64,000 bases of DNA from the NCBI GenBank assembly GCA_963682055.1, contig OY821746.1, forward strand, positions 12,637,992 through 12,701,991, in the 5' to 3' direction. Numbering within the stretch: the stretch's first letter is position 1; each line of letters starts with the position of its first letter. The notes under the pieces were generated by a model, which had not been told where the DNA came from, searched no databases, and worked only from the letters and a program-made list of their open reading frames with translations. This DNA is from Primula veris (Eukaryota > Streptophyta > Magnoliopsida > Ericales > Primulaceae). Of this stretch, positions 40,501-52,370 are shown one piece after another. A program made the translations under genes and the position numbers.

Positions 40501-41329
40501 TTTAATTTCTTAATTCTTTTTTCCACATTCTTGGTGCAGTATGCAGGCACAGCTTGGGATGAACTGAAGCACATTAGACAAGCAGTTGGATTCTTGGTAA
40601 GATGTGGATTTCTGTCTCTTTATATCTAATCTTGGGATCATTATGAACATTTTCCTTCTCTTAACTCAGGTTATACATCAAAAGCCCAAAAAGAAGCTGA
40701 ATGAAATAACAAATGAACTTTGTCCTGTGAGTGATATCTTTCATTTTAACTGTGGGTTTTTTCTTTTTATATTTTTCTTTTCTTAATATTATTCTGATGC
40801 TTTTTCAGATGCTCAGCATACAACAGTTATACAGGATCAGTACAATGTACTGGGACGACAAATACGGCACACACAGCGTGTCTTCAGATGTAATTTTTAT
40901 TTTGACTTTTCCGATTCCTTGTATTCAGCCATATATTGTCTAAGACTTTTCATACTTACCGCGATTCGGCTTAAATATATCTTTTTTTAACGGTTTAGGT
41001 TATTTCTAGTATGAGGGTTATGATGACAGAGGACTCAAACAATGCTGTTAGCAGTTCATTTTTGCTGGATGATGATTCAAGGTAACATTTATGAACAACC
41101 TACAATTGGAAGTCTTTGTTCTATTTTAACCAGCACAACTGTCCATCAGATTCAAACTTATCGTCTTCAAAGGAAATTATTTACACCATTTATTAACTTT
41201 TTCAGCATTCCCTTCACCGTGGATGACATTTCCAAGTCGATAAAGCAAGTGGAGATAGCAGATATTGACCCTCCACCTCTGATTCGTGAAAATTCTGGAT
41301 TCGCATTTCTTCATCAACAAAAGGATTGA
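22510..41329 (+). CDS. Class XI myosin heavy chain
   Basis: Plant actin motor for organelle and vesicle transport and cytoplasmic streaming. With a one-codon exon 1 (ATG, 22510-22512, or alternatively 15432-15434) the exons are 23448-23576, 24677-24820, 24953-25098, 25467-25623, 25718-25776, 25898-26057, 26140-26289, 26733-26869, 26957-27103, 27219-27320, 27394-27451, 27534-27635, 27805-27842, 28064-28190, 28274-28444, 28981-29112, 29240-29349, 29440-29500, 29993-30170, 30510-30715, 31565-31684, 31775-31873, 32908-33129, 33821-33960, 34131-34248, 34415-34465, 34560-34640, 38213-38383, 39109-39264, 39370-39576, 39932-40069, 40154-40224, 40335-40434, 40540-40596, 40670-40726, 40809-40889, 40999-41081 and 41206-41329. 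Phases agree throughout: 1530 residues, normal for class XI. The N-terminal SH3-like part ([10 protein letters not shown]) is followed by the motor with P-loop GESGAGKT (156-163), switch I NNNSSRFGKF and switch [10 protein letters not shown] (434-441). IQ repeats lie at about 735-880, a coiled coil at about 880-1100, and a DIL cargo-binding tail at about 1117-1530 ending [10 protein letters not shown]. All key residues are intact. By memory the tail resembles XI-K, but the subclass is not certain. Confidence 0.95.
26335..26695. mobile_element. MITE-like inverted repeat in a myosin intron
   Basis: Lies in the intron 26290-26732. The left arm (ggttcccatactt ... attggtccctatagtt) is inverted on the right (aagtatgaggactatt ... 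aactatgaggatgaaat). The arms are about 75 bp and imperfect; no clear target duplication was found. Non-coding. Confidence 0.55.
32229..32390. mobile_element. Small hAT-type MITE in a myosin intron
   Basis: The element is 32237-32382 (146 bp), flanked by a perfect 8-bp duplication TTCATCAC at 32229-32236 and 32383-32390. It starts CAATGTCCTAAAAGGCG and ends CGCCTTTTAGAACACTG. The size, ends and duplication fit hAT-derived MITEs. It sits in the 1-kb intron 31874-32907, away from the splice sites. Confidence 0.85.
33345..33500. repeat. Dispersed repeat with a relative in a later intron
   Basis: The block gaaaagcacaaagcttatgc followed by tttgctatttttcaaatagg resembles the two pieces flanking the 34795-36368 insertion. 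They appear to be copies of one small element, the later copy having been split. Confidence 0.5.
35170..35345. other. GC-rich gene-like segment inside the Mutator-like element
   Basis: Much richer in C and G than the rest of the element, with words such as atctccgccgctcc, cgtctccgccgctc and gacctgagatc. It resembles a plant 5' leader or early exon. No convincing frame is seen. A captured host fragment (Pack-MULE style) is the best guess. Confidence 0.35.
35400..35635. mobile_element. Stowaway MITE nested in the Mutator-like element
   Basis: The element is 35402-35633 (232 bp) with TA target duplications at 35400-35401 and 35634-35635. The ends are ctccttccgtcccaaaatat and atattttgggacgggag, nearly perfect inverted repeats with the CTCC(N)TCCGTCCC start of Stowaway (Tc1/mariner-derived) MITEs. 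It is the youngest layer of this nest. Confidence 0.9.
36746..37101 (+). repeat. 5' LTR of the TRIM-like element
   Basis: 356 bp, with cctataaattgg near the middle as a likely TATA region. It differs from the partner LTR at about ten positions (about 2.8%), nearly all transitions, with no indels. Confidence 0.93.
37194..37778 (+). CDS. Internal reading frame of the TRIM-like element
   Basis: Encodes 194 residues from an ATG in an A-rich leader; the stop lies 16 bases inside the 3' LTR. The N-terminal part is a short coiled-coil-like stretch ([20 protein letters not shown]), as in the start of plant Gag proteins. The last part ([17 protein letters not shown]) recalls the extreme end of plant LTR polyproteins next to the purine tract. 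I infer a deletion derivative joining the start of gag to the end of pol. No zinc knuckle or enzyme motif is present. Confidence 0.5.
   Translation: MVSKKELLAQFNKIREDMETRFQAQEATNHIFTAEFDEIKQMIRNLMPVSALSIMDNITLVTPIVPTFPAVQLQERKDEIKTSILENDTKPELGEILAINEFNSKTLEFKIVATDEQCTVMTLANIKEVDHAMGFESYKDSTDAFVKKDGKDKIFIFRPRWASNHFCSVQNSRLIQNLKFEANFFQPGGNDADS
37763..38118 (+). repeat. 3' LTR of the TRIM-like element
   Basis: 356 bp, the same length as the partner. It ends CTGCATCA and is followed by the target duplication AATTA. Confidence 0.93.
38505..38975. repeat. Terminal-inverted-repeat element in a myosin intron
   Basis: Left arm acaaataaccccaatgtat with acaaataacccccatatact; right arm in reverse complement carries ccaataaccctatgtgc and aaaataacccccatgtact. 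It is related to 10947-11235. Non-coding; lies in the intron 38384-39108. Confidence 0.6.
39577..39634 (+). repeat. Duplicated exon tail at the start of an intron
   Basis: Just after the donor at 39577, 39581-39611 repeats exon bases 39531-39561 exactly (31 bp), and 39609-39634 repeats exon bases 39523-39548. The intron therefore begins with two stitched copies of the preceding coding sequence. Reading through the donor gives a stop within four codons, so the copies are not translated in normal frame. Confidence 0.9.
39757..39870. repeat. Dispersed repeat block in a myosin intron
   Basis: Similar to 11253-11345 (gttgacacatgaggcacata ... tgtctagg ... ctgtctc ... catgtca). Lies in the intron 39577-39931. 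Confidence 0.7.
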
Positions 41330-42783
41330 TTATGTCACTGCATAAGATTGACAATATTTTGAATATCCTCAAAAGGCTTCAAGTGAATAGACCATGCACA
41401 TATATGGGTACATTGTAAATATTGATCTATGTTTAAGGGAACCGGTCTTTCTATAGCTTGTAGTTATTATTTACCAAGGGAGCCGCTGTTTGTTCAGGTT
41501 CCAGGTCTATTCTTTTTTCTACTTTTAGGGATTTTTTTTCTTATTTTCTTTTATTGTATGACCTAATGCTGCAAGGGCATGCATTGGTCTCAAGAAACTT
41601 GTCACATAGACAAGGGTCTTTCCTGTAATGAATGATGTTTGGAAAAGAAAATTAATGTAATATGATGATATGATATGGTTTCTTCTGTGTTATGGCTATA
41701 CAGATTGTATGGTTTCCTCTGTGGGTTGTGCATGTGAAGGAATTGTTCTGCAGATATCTTTGATAGAATTGTTTACATCATTAATAAATCTTTGAATAGT
41801 GCATGTATGATGTGCCTATAATCCCTTAATATTCAGAACCTGTTTCTCGAGTATTGTAAATCTTATATAAAAGCTCGACAGATATAAGGTATAGTATAGC
41901 TAGTAGAGATGGAAGAAAAAGTAATCAACGCACTATTTTTTTTTTATCTAAATCAAAACACTATCAGCAATCAGAATATGGATTATGGAACACTCCAAAA
42001 CCAAATGCGTAGAAGCGGGTACAATACGATTGGTATTTTTGTTTTACCATTACCGTACCTTACATGTATGGTACAAGGAATTTCAATACCATTACCGTAT
42101 CACACTTTCGTATACTGCACTTTTGGTATACCGCAAGTTTGGTATGGTAATGGGTACATTACAAACATCGAAAAACAACACAATATTATGAAAAATATCT
42201 CTTTTACAAAAAAAAATGTATAAGAATAGTCATTTATAAATAAATGAACAAGATTATAAACATTATCAATACTTTATTCAAGTTAATTTATATCTTAAAT
42301 GCTAAAGAATTTAATTAGTTTATATTTAGTTGAGTATTTTATATAGGATAAAATAACAAAACATATTACTTTTTAAATACACATGATATAATATCATGGT
42401 ATCAAAAATCGATTAACATTACATTACCACTAATTGAGCGGTACTGTAATACCGTACTATAAATATGATAGTATCGTAACGTGTCGTACAATCGATACGG
42501 TATAAGTGGTAATTGCAGTTGTTTAGTAGTACACGGATGACAGGAGGGACCAATTCTCTAATTTTCAAAACTGCTGGTGGTCCTCACAAATACGGAGGAA
42601 CCAAAATGCAATTTTGTAGATTACAGAGTAAGCTATCCGGTTAATTGCAGTTATATTTTTTTATGTAATTTTTTTTCTATGATCAAACAGACCAAAATAA
42701 TTTGCTGGATAGTCTAAAATAATTTTTATGCTTACATCTACTTTTACATAAATCTGGCATTGATTTGGAACATTTACTATATT

Positions 42784-42817
<34 letters not shown>

Positions 42818-43848
42818 TTAATTAACCAACAGAATATTTGCCATATTTGTGTTTATATATTTAGCATATTTATGCTAGAACATTTGATATAAGGAAGGGG
42901 AACATAAAAAAAAAAAAAAGGAACGAAATACATCTTGACCATTGAATTTTTAATTATATATGTGGCACAAACCATTTCATCTCTGGAGGGCCCATAGGAA
43001 ATCACATGCTCACATCACATCAGCCCCATTTTCAGATAATAAGTAGCCTGTTTAAGTTTGATAACATGTAAAGTGAACGAACACCAATACAAAGTCATGT
43101 TTAATTTAGCATTCGACCAGATTTAGCAATTTCATCCATGACATGTTTTTATGCATACTGTCGAACACATAGTAATGACTCATGCATGATGATACAGGGA
43201 TCGACGTTTAAACATAAAATACCTTTCATGGTCAGTATAAATTAACTTGGCTCCTTAACACAGAAAAGGCTTAACATATAATTCAAAGATGCTTATTGCA
43301 GGAAACTAGTTAAGATAAATAGTTTTAAGGGGTAAAACTTGAAAGTAATAGTAGCAGGAGGGTAGAAACGGCTGCATATTTAAGAGATACTCTTAAGCAA
43401 AGCAAAATCCATACCTCAAATGCAATTTGTAACAACCACCAATTAACTTCAACAAACCACTAGGTTCACAACATACTTAAGCAAGCTACTCCCCACACAC
43501 AAAAAAACACTTTATGAATCCAATTAAGAGAGGAAAATCAAGATCTGTACGAGTTAAAAACAAGCGTGACATACCAGAATAAACAAGATTAAGCAGCAGA
43601 CCATTGTTAACTTACTACTTAAGACACCTTAACAATATCACAAGAATGTAAGCATTTCAAACGAAGAGAGAACTACCAAGTATGAAAAAACAAAGTTATT
43701 CTGCATACTTAGCAGTTTTCCAATCAGCTTGAAACACAAGTATTCTCATGATACCCGAGTTTTTACTCCCTTCCTAAGATTGCACGAAAGAAAATCTAAC
43801 AGACTAAACAAATTTTGTTTTAAATTTAAAGAGCCACTAAAATGATGA
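41330..43848. other. Region between the myosin and Alfin-like genes
   Basis: 41330 to about 41700 is likely myosin 3' untranslated sequence. 41980-42530 is rich in words such as taccattaccgtac, ggtataccg and cgatacggta on both strands and is probably a degenerate DNA transposon without a fixed boundary. A TA microsatellite is at about 42787-42815. 43000-43848 likely includes the Alfin-like 3' untranslated region. The genes converge. Confidence 0.45.
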
Positions 43849-46800
43849 TCAAGCCCGAGCTCTCTTATTGTTGCATGAAGGGCATTTGTACTGCTTAATG
43901 TGCTCAGCTTTGGCAGGGGTTATCTTCACACACTTGCCATGAAACCACCTCTCACATATATCACAACATATCCAAAACTCATCTAAGCCAGTGCTCTCTC
44001 CACAGGCCCCGCACAAGGTTTCCCCATGCTCTTCTTCTTCATCTTCTTCATCCACTTGTTCATCTTCATCTTTTGGCTTGGTGATTTTGTTCTGTAATTT
44101 GAGAATATAGCTAAATTAAAGACCAAATTAATAAGAATGCAATATGCAGAAAAGAAGGGCAAAAATACAGTTCTACACATCCATACTACTACCATTTCCC
44201 AAAAAGTACACCCAAGAAAACAATAGTTAGTGCACCAAACTTTCATTATTTTCCCATTTAGTTCACACCTATCACTATTCTTATTAAATTGGATGGCATG
44301 CGATCTCACGTAGATATTTCCCTTTAATATAAATCAAAGCTCTAGACACCCAACTATCGCGATTTCCCGGTTTTACAAGGACATACACAAAACGTGATGG
44401 GAGTGTACTATATGAGAAGATATGAACTATGGTGTGCTAATAAAAACAATTGTTTTGGGAGTACAACACCGGAAAATCATAATTGTATCATGTATAAGAC
44501 AGTAATAAACCCAGAAAAGAGTTGTTATCTGGTTTTGAAGAAAGCAAAAGAATGCAGTTTTCAGGTTTTCCTTAAAAAAATTCCCATAACGACATAAGCA
44601 ATAATAGATGAACCTAAGCCAAAAGGAATTATTTTCTGAAAATGGTAAAGTTTTCATGTATAGTGAAACATAACGATCAGTGTAAGAGAAGAACTCATGT
44701 CCGGAATAGACAATCTTATAGAAAATATATGAAGTAAAATCTAATTATCAGTGTAAGAGGCCCTTCAGATGAAAGCAGAGCAGTGGCAAGTATAAAGTTG
44801 ATCAGATAATAAAGGGTGATCAAATAAGCCTGATGTTATAAAGGTGTCCGTTGCTTGAAACAACAGAAGTAGTAAACACCCAGCACAATAAAATCAGAAG
44901 TTATAAAAACTCACAAATCAGATAATGGAAGAGTGTTTACCACTTTTGGGTTAGACTTAGATTTGTTGCTATTAGAGTTTGTCACTGTTGATTTCTCCTT
45001 CATTTGATTCTTAGCAGTCCCACTTACAACCTCAAATATAGTGGGAAGATCATTTATCCAGTTGAAGAGGCGTTTCCTGCAATGCAAAATTTTCAAAAAC
45101 ACTATTAAAATTCATAAAAAGAATCCTTGAGAACTGAGACAGATCATAGTCTGGTTCATGATGCTCTTTCTGTTTCATGGAATGTGGATTGAATGGTAAT
45201 CAAACTAACTATGCGAGCTAATTGAGTCAAATCTCAAGCTTGCAAGTGACATATCTACTATCACTTTATCCTTGACTTGATTATTCCCAGTCTTACTTAC
45301 CACCATAATACTTTATGTAGTATATACTAGCGATACTTATTATTTACAGTAGCAGATTATAAAGACTGTTTTTGTGTACATCTTTTCTAAAACAAATTTC
45401 GACAAGCTAAACCAGAGGAAAACTACTGGCTTAGTCAAATATCCTTTAGTGTGTAGGAAACAGAAGTATCTCTCAAACTGCCAAATAAGATAGTATAAAA
45501 ATTAAATGGAGAGCAATTAAACACCTTCCTAAAATTTCTAAATTAGTTTTCTTTTGAATTCTTGAGAGTTACTTAGTTATCCATATAAAGCTGGATAATG
45601 TTAAATTAGTTGGAAAAAATAAGATAGGAACAATGATGCAATTTAATTAGTTGCCAAACAAGAATGTAGTTCAATTGCTATGCAAAGTGAGCAGCCTATC
45701 ATGGAATGTCCATTCCATGTCTTTTTCCATCTAACCGAGCAAGACTTTTTCTTGATGTGCTCAAAAGAATCAAACTACTGTTTAAATTAATATCTAGTGT
45801 TTAAACTCTATTGTAAAAGAGACATCCAAACCTTTCCAAAACATATGTAGGGCATAACTTACACGTGACTACAAATAAGTACATAAAAACAACAACAAGA
45901 ACTCCAACATGAATCAAGCAACCACAAACAATCTATAGAGATTCCATTTAATGCAAAACTACAAATGCCTGAACTCAAAGATGCAAAATGAAAAATTGTG
46001 GAAATGCAAAGGAGATGCGATTGCCTCTTGTAAATGGTACAAGAAAGATAATTTTGTAGGTTTCACATTTAACACTTCGTTCAAAACTACTGCTGTATTC
46101 AATTACAGTCTATCCAGGTTTTATATTTCCTCTCTTTTCAGATAAATCTTTGAAAAATTAAGATACAGATACGTGTGATGTTTCCCTATACTGACTTACC
46201 TAAAACTAACACCTGGCAACAAAAAATGGATATCCAATAAAGAAATAACCTATATAAGAGCATATCAAACTAAAACAACAAACATGATGGTGAGGAAAAT
46301 TCTATAGTTATGCTGGACAGAGAAAACGGAAATAAACCTGTCAGTTTTATCAAAGCCAAATCTGGCACCGAAATAGAATGCTACAGCAAGTAACCAGGCA
46401 TCACTGTGAACAGCGACCAACGCCAACCAATCATTCTCTTTCATCCCATCTCTAGCAAAATTAATGCCCAATGCAGGCTCGGGGATCTCAGGCGGAACCT
46501 CTTCAGCTGGTAAATTAACTTCCCACGCCTCACTAGGGTATGCATACAGGCAAAGGTTCTCTTTTTCTGTGCCAAAATATAAAAACGTAAGAGCATAATA
46601 AGTAACAACTGGTTACTGTTATTTTAATCAATTCCCACTTTACTGAAAAAGAACAAGGAAGCTGCAAAAGAGATACGATTACTTAGTAATGAGCACAGAA
46701 ATTTCTATTTAAGTGCTAACTAGTCAGACAGACAGACGGTGTAAATTGAGATGAAATTTATGTAACGATATGTATCTAATTAATATGAAATATTATCTCG

Positions 46801-48626
46801 ACCAAAAAGAAAGTATACACTGTTCTTGTTTTACATCAAAATTACTTGGTTGTAACAATTTATTCGTAACTGGCATTGTACCATAACCGCTTAGATAACC
46901 GATATATAAAAATAGATTAGATTAAAACAAAACTGAAATAACAAGAAGCCCCGTAAGAAAAGCAATTCAATTATTCTCTCTTGACAATAGATTACATAAT
47001 TATACAGAAAAGCTCAATAGAGTAACACCAAAGCTACATTACTACAAATGACAACCAATAACAGTTAATAAAACCCAATTTTCTAGTTATTTTTTAAAAT
47101 TTAAACCCAACAGCAAATAAAACCCAAAAGAATAAACTAAACAAAGAAAATCAATTCAGCTATTCTTTCTCAACAAAAAAACAACAGCTACTAAATTAAA
47201 CTTAATTTAAGTAACCCAAAAAGACATTACTCCAAATGACAATCAATAACAACAAATAAAACCCAAATCTCAAAATTTTAACATTTAAACCCAGCATGAG
47301 ATAACCAAAAATTGTAAACCCAACAGCAGATAAAACCCAAAAGAATAAACCAAACAAACGAAATTAAAAAATAAAGCTCCATAAAAAATCAATTCAACTA
47401 TTCTTTCTCAACAAAAACCAACAGCTACAAAATTAAACTCAATAAGAGTAACCCCAAAATGACAGTACTCCAAATGACAATAAAATAACAACAAATAAAA
47501 TCCAAATCTCCAAATTCCAAAATTTAAACCCAAAATGAGATAAAAAAAACATCTCATCGAAAATGAAGCTCCTTACAAAAATGAATTCAACTATTCTTTC
47601 TTAACCAAAAATCAACAGCTACTAAAATAAACTTAATTTAAGTAACCCTAAAAGTGGTAAATTACATTACTCCAAATGACAATCAGTAACAGCTTATAAA
47701 ACCCAAATCTTCAAATTCTAAAAATTAAACCCAAATTGAGATAATAAAAAAAAACATCTCATCGGAAACAAAGCTCCGTAAGTGAATGAATTCGACTATT
47801 CTTTCTCAATAAAAATTAACAGCTACGAAATTAAACTTAATATAACTAACCACAAAATGGCATTACTCAAATGACAATCAATAACAGCAAACAAAAGCCA
47901 AATCTCCAAATTCAAAAATATAAACCCGAAATGAGATAAAATAAACATCTCATCGAAAATGAAGCTCCATAAGTTTCTAAACAAAAACCAAAAGTTACAA
48001 AATTAAACTTAATTTGAGTAACCCCAAAGCAACATTACTCCAAATGACAATCAATAACAGCTAATAAAACCCATATCTCCAAATTCTAAAATTTAAACCC
48101 AAAATGAGATAAAAAATAATTAAAAGTCAAATTTTTTAAACCCAACAGAACAAACCAAACAAACGAAATCAAAAAATGAAGCTCCATAAAAAATCAATTC
48201 AACAATTATTTCTCAACAAAAATATACATCTACAAAGTTAAACTTAATTTGAGTAAACCAAAATTTTAAATTACTCCAAATGACATTTAATAACAGCAAA
48301 ATAAAACCCAAATCTCCAAATTCTCAAAAACCCAAAATAAGATTATAATAAAAACACATGCAAAAAGAAATCAAACCCTTTTTAACTAACCCGGATCACA
48401 CTGCTGGAAAAAATCCTCCACATCTGCAATAAAAAAAACATTAAATCCAAATCAAAATTAAATTAACCCACATCCCCAAATGGGTATTCAATAAATTGTA
48501 TATAAAACCACTTATATACATATATATGTATGTATATATACCGATAGTGAGGGCTTTGATGATTCCGGAACGACGAGCCTTGAAATCGGTGAAGACTTCG
48601 TCGACTGATTTAGGGTTTCTTTCCAT
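43849..48626 (-). CDS. Alfin-like PHD-finger protein
   Basis: Five exons: 48626-48542, 48423-48391, 46566-46338, 45076-44941 and 44091-43849 (stop). They encode 241 residues, the usual length. The N-terminal Alfin domain includes [60 protein letters not shown] and WLAVVHSDAW-type sequence (seen as [20 protein letters not shown]). A Ser/Lys-rich linker and an acidic run follow. The C-terminal PHD finger has all C4HC3 ligands (C188, C191, C204, C207, H212, C215, C231, C234). The family binds H3K4me3 and acts in nuclear chromatin regulation. A CT-rich leader precedes the ATG. Intron 2 is 1.8 kb and holds a tandem array. Which AL paralogue it is cannot be told. Confidence 0.95.
46960..48360. repeat. 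Tandem repeat array in Alfin-like intron 2
   Basis: Seven diverged copies of a unit of 170-240 bp, marked by tactccaaatgacaatcaat near 47037, 47229, 47467, 47668, 47863, 48034 and 48270. Each carries aataaaacccaaat, aatttaaacccaa, catctcat, gaagctcc, caattcaactattctttct and aaattaaacttaattt in order. Unit length changes by gain or loss of a sub-block containing caaacgaaat. Confidence 0.88.
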
Positions 48627-48866
48627 AGCTAGAGAGAGAGAGAGAGGTGAAATGGGTTTTGATTAGATTGTTAATTTGAGGTCTAATTTGGGTTTTGTGT
48701 GGTTTTAGTGAGAGAGGGATTTGGGTGAGATTTGTTAGCTTTGGGAAAAGTGGGGACTGAAATGAGATAATGTTTCGCCTACTCAAAGCACCAAAGACCA
48801 AACCATAAGAGAGATAATATGGAATCAACTCAATTTGTATTATAATATATTGTACTATATTTATAT

Positions 48867-49089
48867 TACTCCGTTCCGATTACAAAATTATGTGTAATTT
48901 TGATCGACTTATCACTTGTATCAAAATTATCGAAATAATATTTTTTTAAATCTAATTATAAAATTTAACATTTGAACTATATAATCAACTTTTAAAAAAT
49001 TTTATTCCGACAATTTTGATACAAGTTATTGCTCGGTCAAAATTACACGAAGTTTCGTAATGGACAATTAAATAGGAACGGATCGAGTA
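48867..49089. mobile_element. Stowaway-like MITE upstream of the Alfin-like gene
   Basis: The element is about 48869-49087 (219 bp) with TA at both edges. The ends ctccgttccgat and aggaacggatcgag are imperfect inverted repeats. It shares long internal blocks with the next element. Confidence 0.75.
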
Positions 49090-49095
49090 TATTTA

Positions 49096-49319
49096 TACTA
49101 TCTCCGTTCTCATTTGGAGTACTTGCAATTTTGACCAGCTTATAATTTGTATCAAAATTATCGAAATGAATTTTTTTAAAATCTAATCATAAAATTTAAC
49201 ATTTGAACTATACGATTAACTTTTGAAAATTTCTATTACGATAATTTTGATATAAGTTATTGATCGATTAAAATTGCATGTAGTTTCGTAATATACAATT
49301 AAATATGAAGGGAGGGGTA
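49096..49319. mobile_element. Second Stowaway-like MITE, same family
   Basis: The element is about 49098-49317 (220 bp), only 8-10 bp from the first, with TA at both edges. The shared core includes aaaattatcgaaat, aaatctaatcataaaattta and catttgaactata. A truncated relative lies at about 49910-50095. Confidence 0.7.
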
Positions 49320-51280
49320 TGTAAAGTATATATAAGACAGAGAACACACACCACACCTCGGGAAATTAAAAAGAAAAAGGATTGTAAGCTGTAACAATAA
49401 AATAAAATTTTACTTAATGACCTGTGGATTTTCATTTCCTGTCACTTTACTCCCTTTTGACCTGGATTATTAATGCTTATAGAGAAATGGTTTTGACACT
49501 GACTACATTTTTTCACACCAATATATTATGCTTTTGTTTTGTGTCCGAACCTGACATGATAGTTTCATGTAGAGAAACATTGTTCTCATTTTGTGCTAAC
49601 TTTATAGAATCATAAGAGAGCAACATTATTCTCAATTTGTTCGAAAATCGCCAATTACCAACACCTTTTTGTTGACCGAAGCTTTAATGAGCTGACCGAA
49701 GCTCTGATGAGCATAGTGATATGCAACGAAGTTCCATCATGTTCACCCGAACTTTGAAAGCTCGATCCTAGTAAGCTGAGTTAGCTTCACGCGGACTTGA
49801 TTTGTATCATAGAGGTCGTCATTAGGAAGTCAATGTGATCATGCGCATACTGTTTGAATGTTCATAGCTATTTAGAAGAATGAATCGGATACATTTTTCA
49901 AATCAAAATTTGTAGTGTTCCATTTTAATTGTCTAAAACAAAACTGCGTGCAATTTTGAAATACAACAACTTCTTATTCAAACTACCGAAAATTATATTT
50001 CAAAAGTTAGTCATGTAGTTTAACTACTACATGATTAACTTTGGTACAAATTCTTAACCGATTAAAATTACATGCAATTTATTTATTTGTTGAGAGCAAG
50101 ACCGGCTCTGACCTCAGCCACAACAGCCTCTGAGCTTAGCTGTCGTCGATCGGAGAGACGCCGAATTTATTACGTTTAAAAAAATAATCATGCATATGTG
50201 CAGATTTTTATGTAATATATACATTTCAATGTAATAATATACGTATATTACAGTCATAGCGCACCCGAAAGCTCTCATGCTCTCAATATATAGGTCTTAA
50301 TTTCAGGCATTATCCTTCCTTTGTTTTATTTTATCTATTTTAAGCTTAAAAATTCAAAAATATCAATATCACTGAGGTGAATCGAATCTCATACATTTCA
50401 ATGCTATCATTGAAGCTAAACCATCCAAGCCAACGAATTACTTATGCAACTATTGTTGATGTTATTAACTTAACTTATTTTTGACAATAAATATTTCCAA
50501 TTTAAAAATACTTCTTTGAGGTGAATTTTTTTTTTATCGGGCTTAGGTGTCCAAATTAGAGCAAGCATTGTTGCTACCTCGGTTGAGTTTTCAATCCATA
50601 ATTTGAGGAAGCTAATTGACTTTTAACAAAAAATCATAGTTTAAGGGTTTCTCTTATATATCTTCATATTATGAATGAGTCCTAATGTTCCTTATAAATA
50701 TGGAGCCAAAAAGTCTTGCTTATATTGTTTCTATTAAACTATGCTGAGTTACAATGTGTTTTTTTAAATAAGTTTATAGGGTAACTGTAATTTATTGTGA
50801 GTGTAAAAGTGTTATTTAAAATTTAAAAAAAAAATTTTGTTAAATTTGGAGAAGAAGAAAAAAAGGCCTAGGGGTTATGAACTTCTTTTTAGATTCCTTG
50901 GATATTTCTTTATTTACCATGGAGTTATTGAAGGACTCAAGTCTCATTCGTTTTATTTATTTTTGTTGATTCTTCATTTTGAGTTTTTTTTAATTATGAA
51001 CTCCTTATGGGTTTCTTGGAAATTGTGTAAAGAAATAAACACATTGACACTACTGTGCTATCGTAAATTATAATATTCCCCCAGTTTTGTTGATTTTTCT
51101 TTGAAGAGCACCTTTGACTTCCCCATTTTGCTCCTTTTTCTATTGTTGTGTCATTGGCAATCATTGTTATTAAGTACAAAAATAGAAAAATAGAACTTGT
51201 AGATAGATGGACGTTGCTACTGTTGATTTTTGGGAGTTATTTTTTCATTAGGCTATTGATATATATTGAAAATTCGGGAT
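49320..51280. other. Intergenic stretch
   Basis: No gene is seen. It contains the truncated MITE relative at 49910-50095 and a short GC-richer piece at 50100-50165 without a frame. Confidence 0.4.
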
Positions 51281-51281
51281 T

Positions 51282-52370
51282 GTGAATACCATGTTTACGT
51301 GACTGTCTATGTGGTTTATTCTTTAATCGATGAATTACTTTTCCTCTTATGATTAACATATATGAATGAGAAATGACCACGTATGATCCGGAATTGCCAA
51401 TCTCACGTCTACGTGGCTATTAACCCCACCAAATTGGTACTTTTCAGAATTTTGCGTAATATATTCGATTCCGACAATTTTATTTAATAATCGATAAAAT
51501 AAAATAAAAATTGTGTTTTTATAAAATTATTTGATTTGAGTATACAGTAATAAAATATCTGATTTGACTATACGAAGATTTTTTTATTATTTGATTTGAC
51601 GATTTCATCGAGAAAAACTCTATAAAGCATGAACGTTATTCGTTTAAAATACCGAACCAAAATTTGAATTCATTCTCTCTAGCTGATTCTATAATTCGTG
51701 TTATCAAATATGGATAACAATTATAATAGTTGGAAAATGAATCTTAATTTATCTCCTCTGGATAATACTTTCCAAAACACCGAATTTCCGATCGATTCTA
51801 CTTTTTTTCTATATCAAAATATCAAATTACCGACTGATCAATATGACAATGCTCAGTTTTCTTATGATCCATATTTCAATAATCATCTCAACCCGCATTT
51901 TGATAATCAGTTTGTAAGTGGTAACTATAATTACACGAGTCAACAACCTGCTGCATTACAATAAGTTTTTACAAGTCAGTTTGTAGAACCTCAGCGGGAT
52001 CATAATGAATATAACGAAAATCACCAACCAAATAATAACGAACATAATATTAATTCTTCGCCAACTGAATTCGGAATAAGTTATGATTATAAAAATCATT
52101 TTCAAAGTACTCTGGTTTGTCTCAAAAAATACTTTCCATATTTTAACTAATCGGCTATTTTTATTTATTCTCAAAACCATGTGATAACTCCGTTTAATGT
52201 TGTAGGTAAAAATAATTATTTATATATTTTTTTGGGTAAAATTGGGGGAGATTTTTTTTTTGGGTAAAATTGTGAAAGGTTTTTTGTTGTTGTTAAAACA
52301 GGAAGAATTCATCGATTAGAGAAAGTAAACAGCTACGTAAACGTGAGATTGCTAATCCAGGATTACGAAA
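51282..52370. mobile_element. Inverted-repeat-bounded segment, probable DNA transposon remnant
   Basis: 51382-51421 and 52329-52366 are inverted (caatctcacgtctacgt against acgtaaacgtgagattg, with further matches outward). A weaker direct relative of the left arm lies at 51282-51315. The roughly 0.95-kb body holds a broken reading frame. No target duplication could be fixed and no transposase motif was recognised. Confidence 0.5.
51710..52150 (+). pseudogene. Unrecognised Asn/Tyr-rich reading frame with one stop
   Basis: From the ATG the frame runs 84 codons to a TAA at 51962-51964, then stays open in the same frame to 52150 (147 codons in all). The stop follows a Gln-rich stretch (TSQQPAALQ), so a single CAA-to-TAA change could have made it. 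The product is rich in Asn, Tyr, Gln and Phe and has no domain that I recognise. Its place between inverted repeats suggests a transposon protein fragment, but this is inference. Confidence 0.4.
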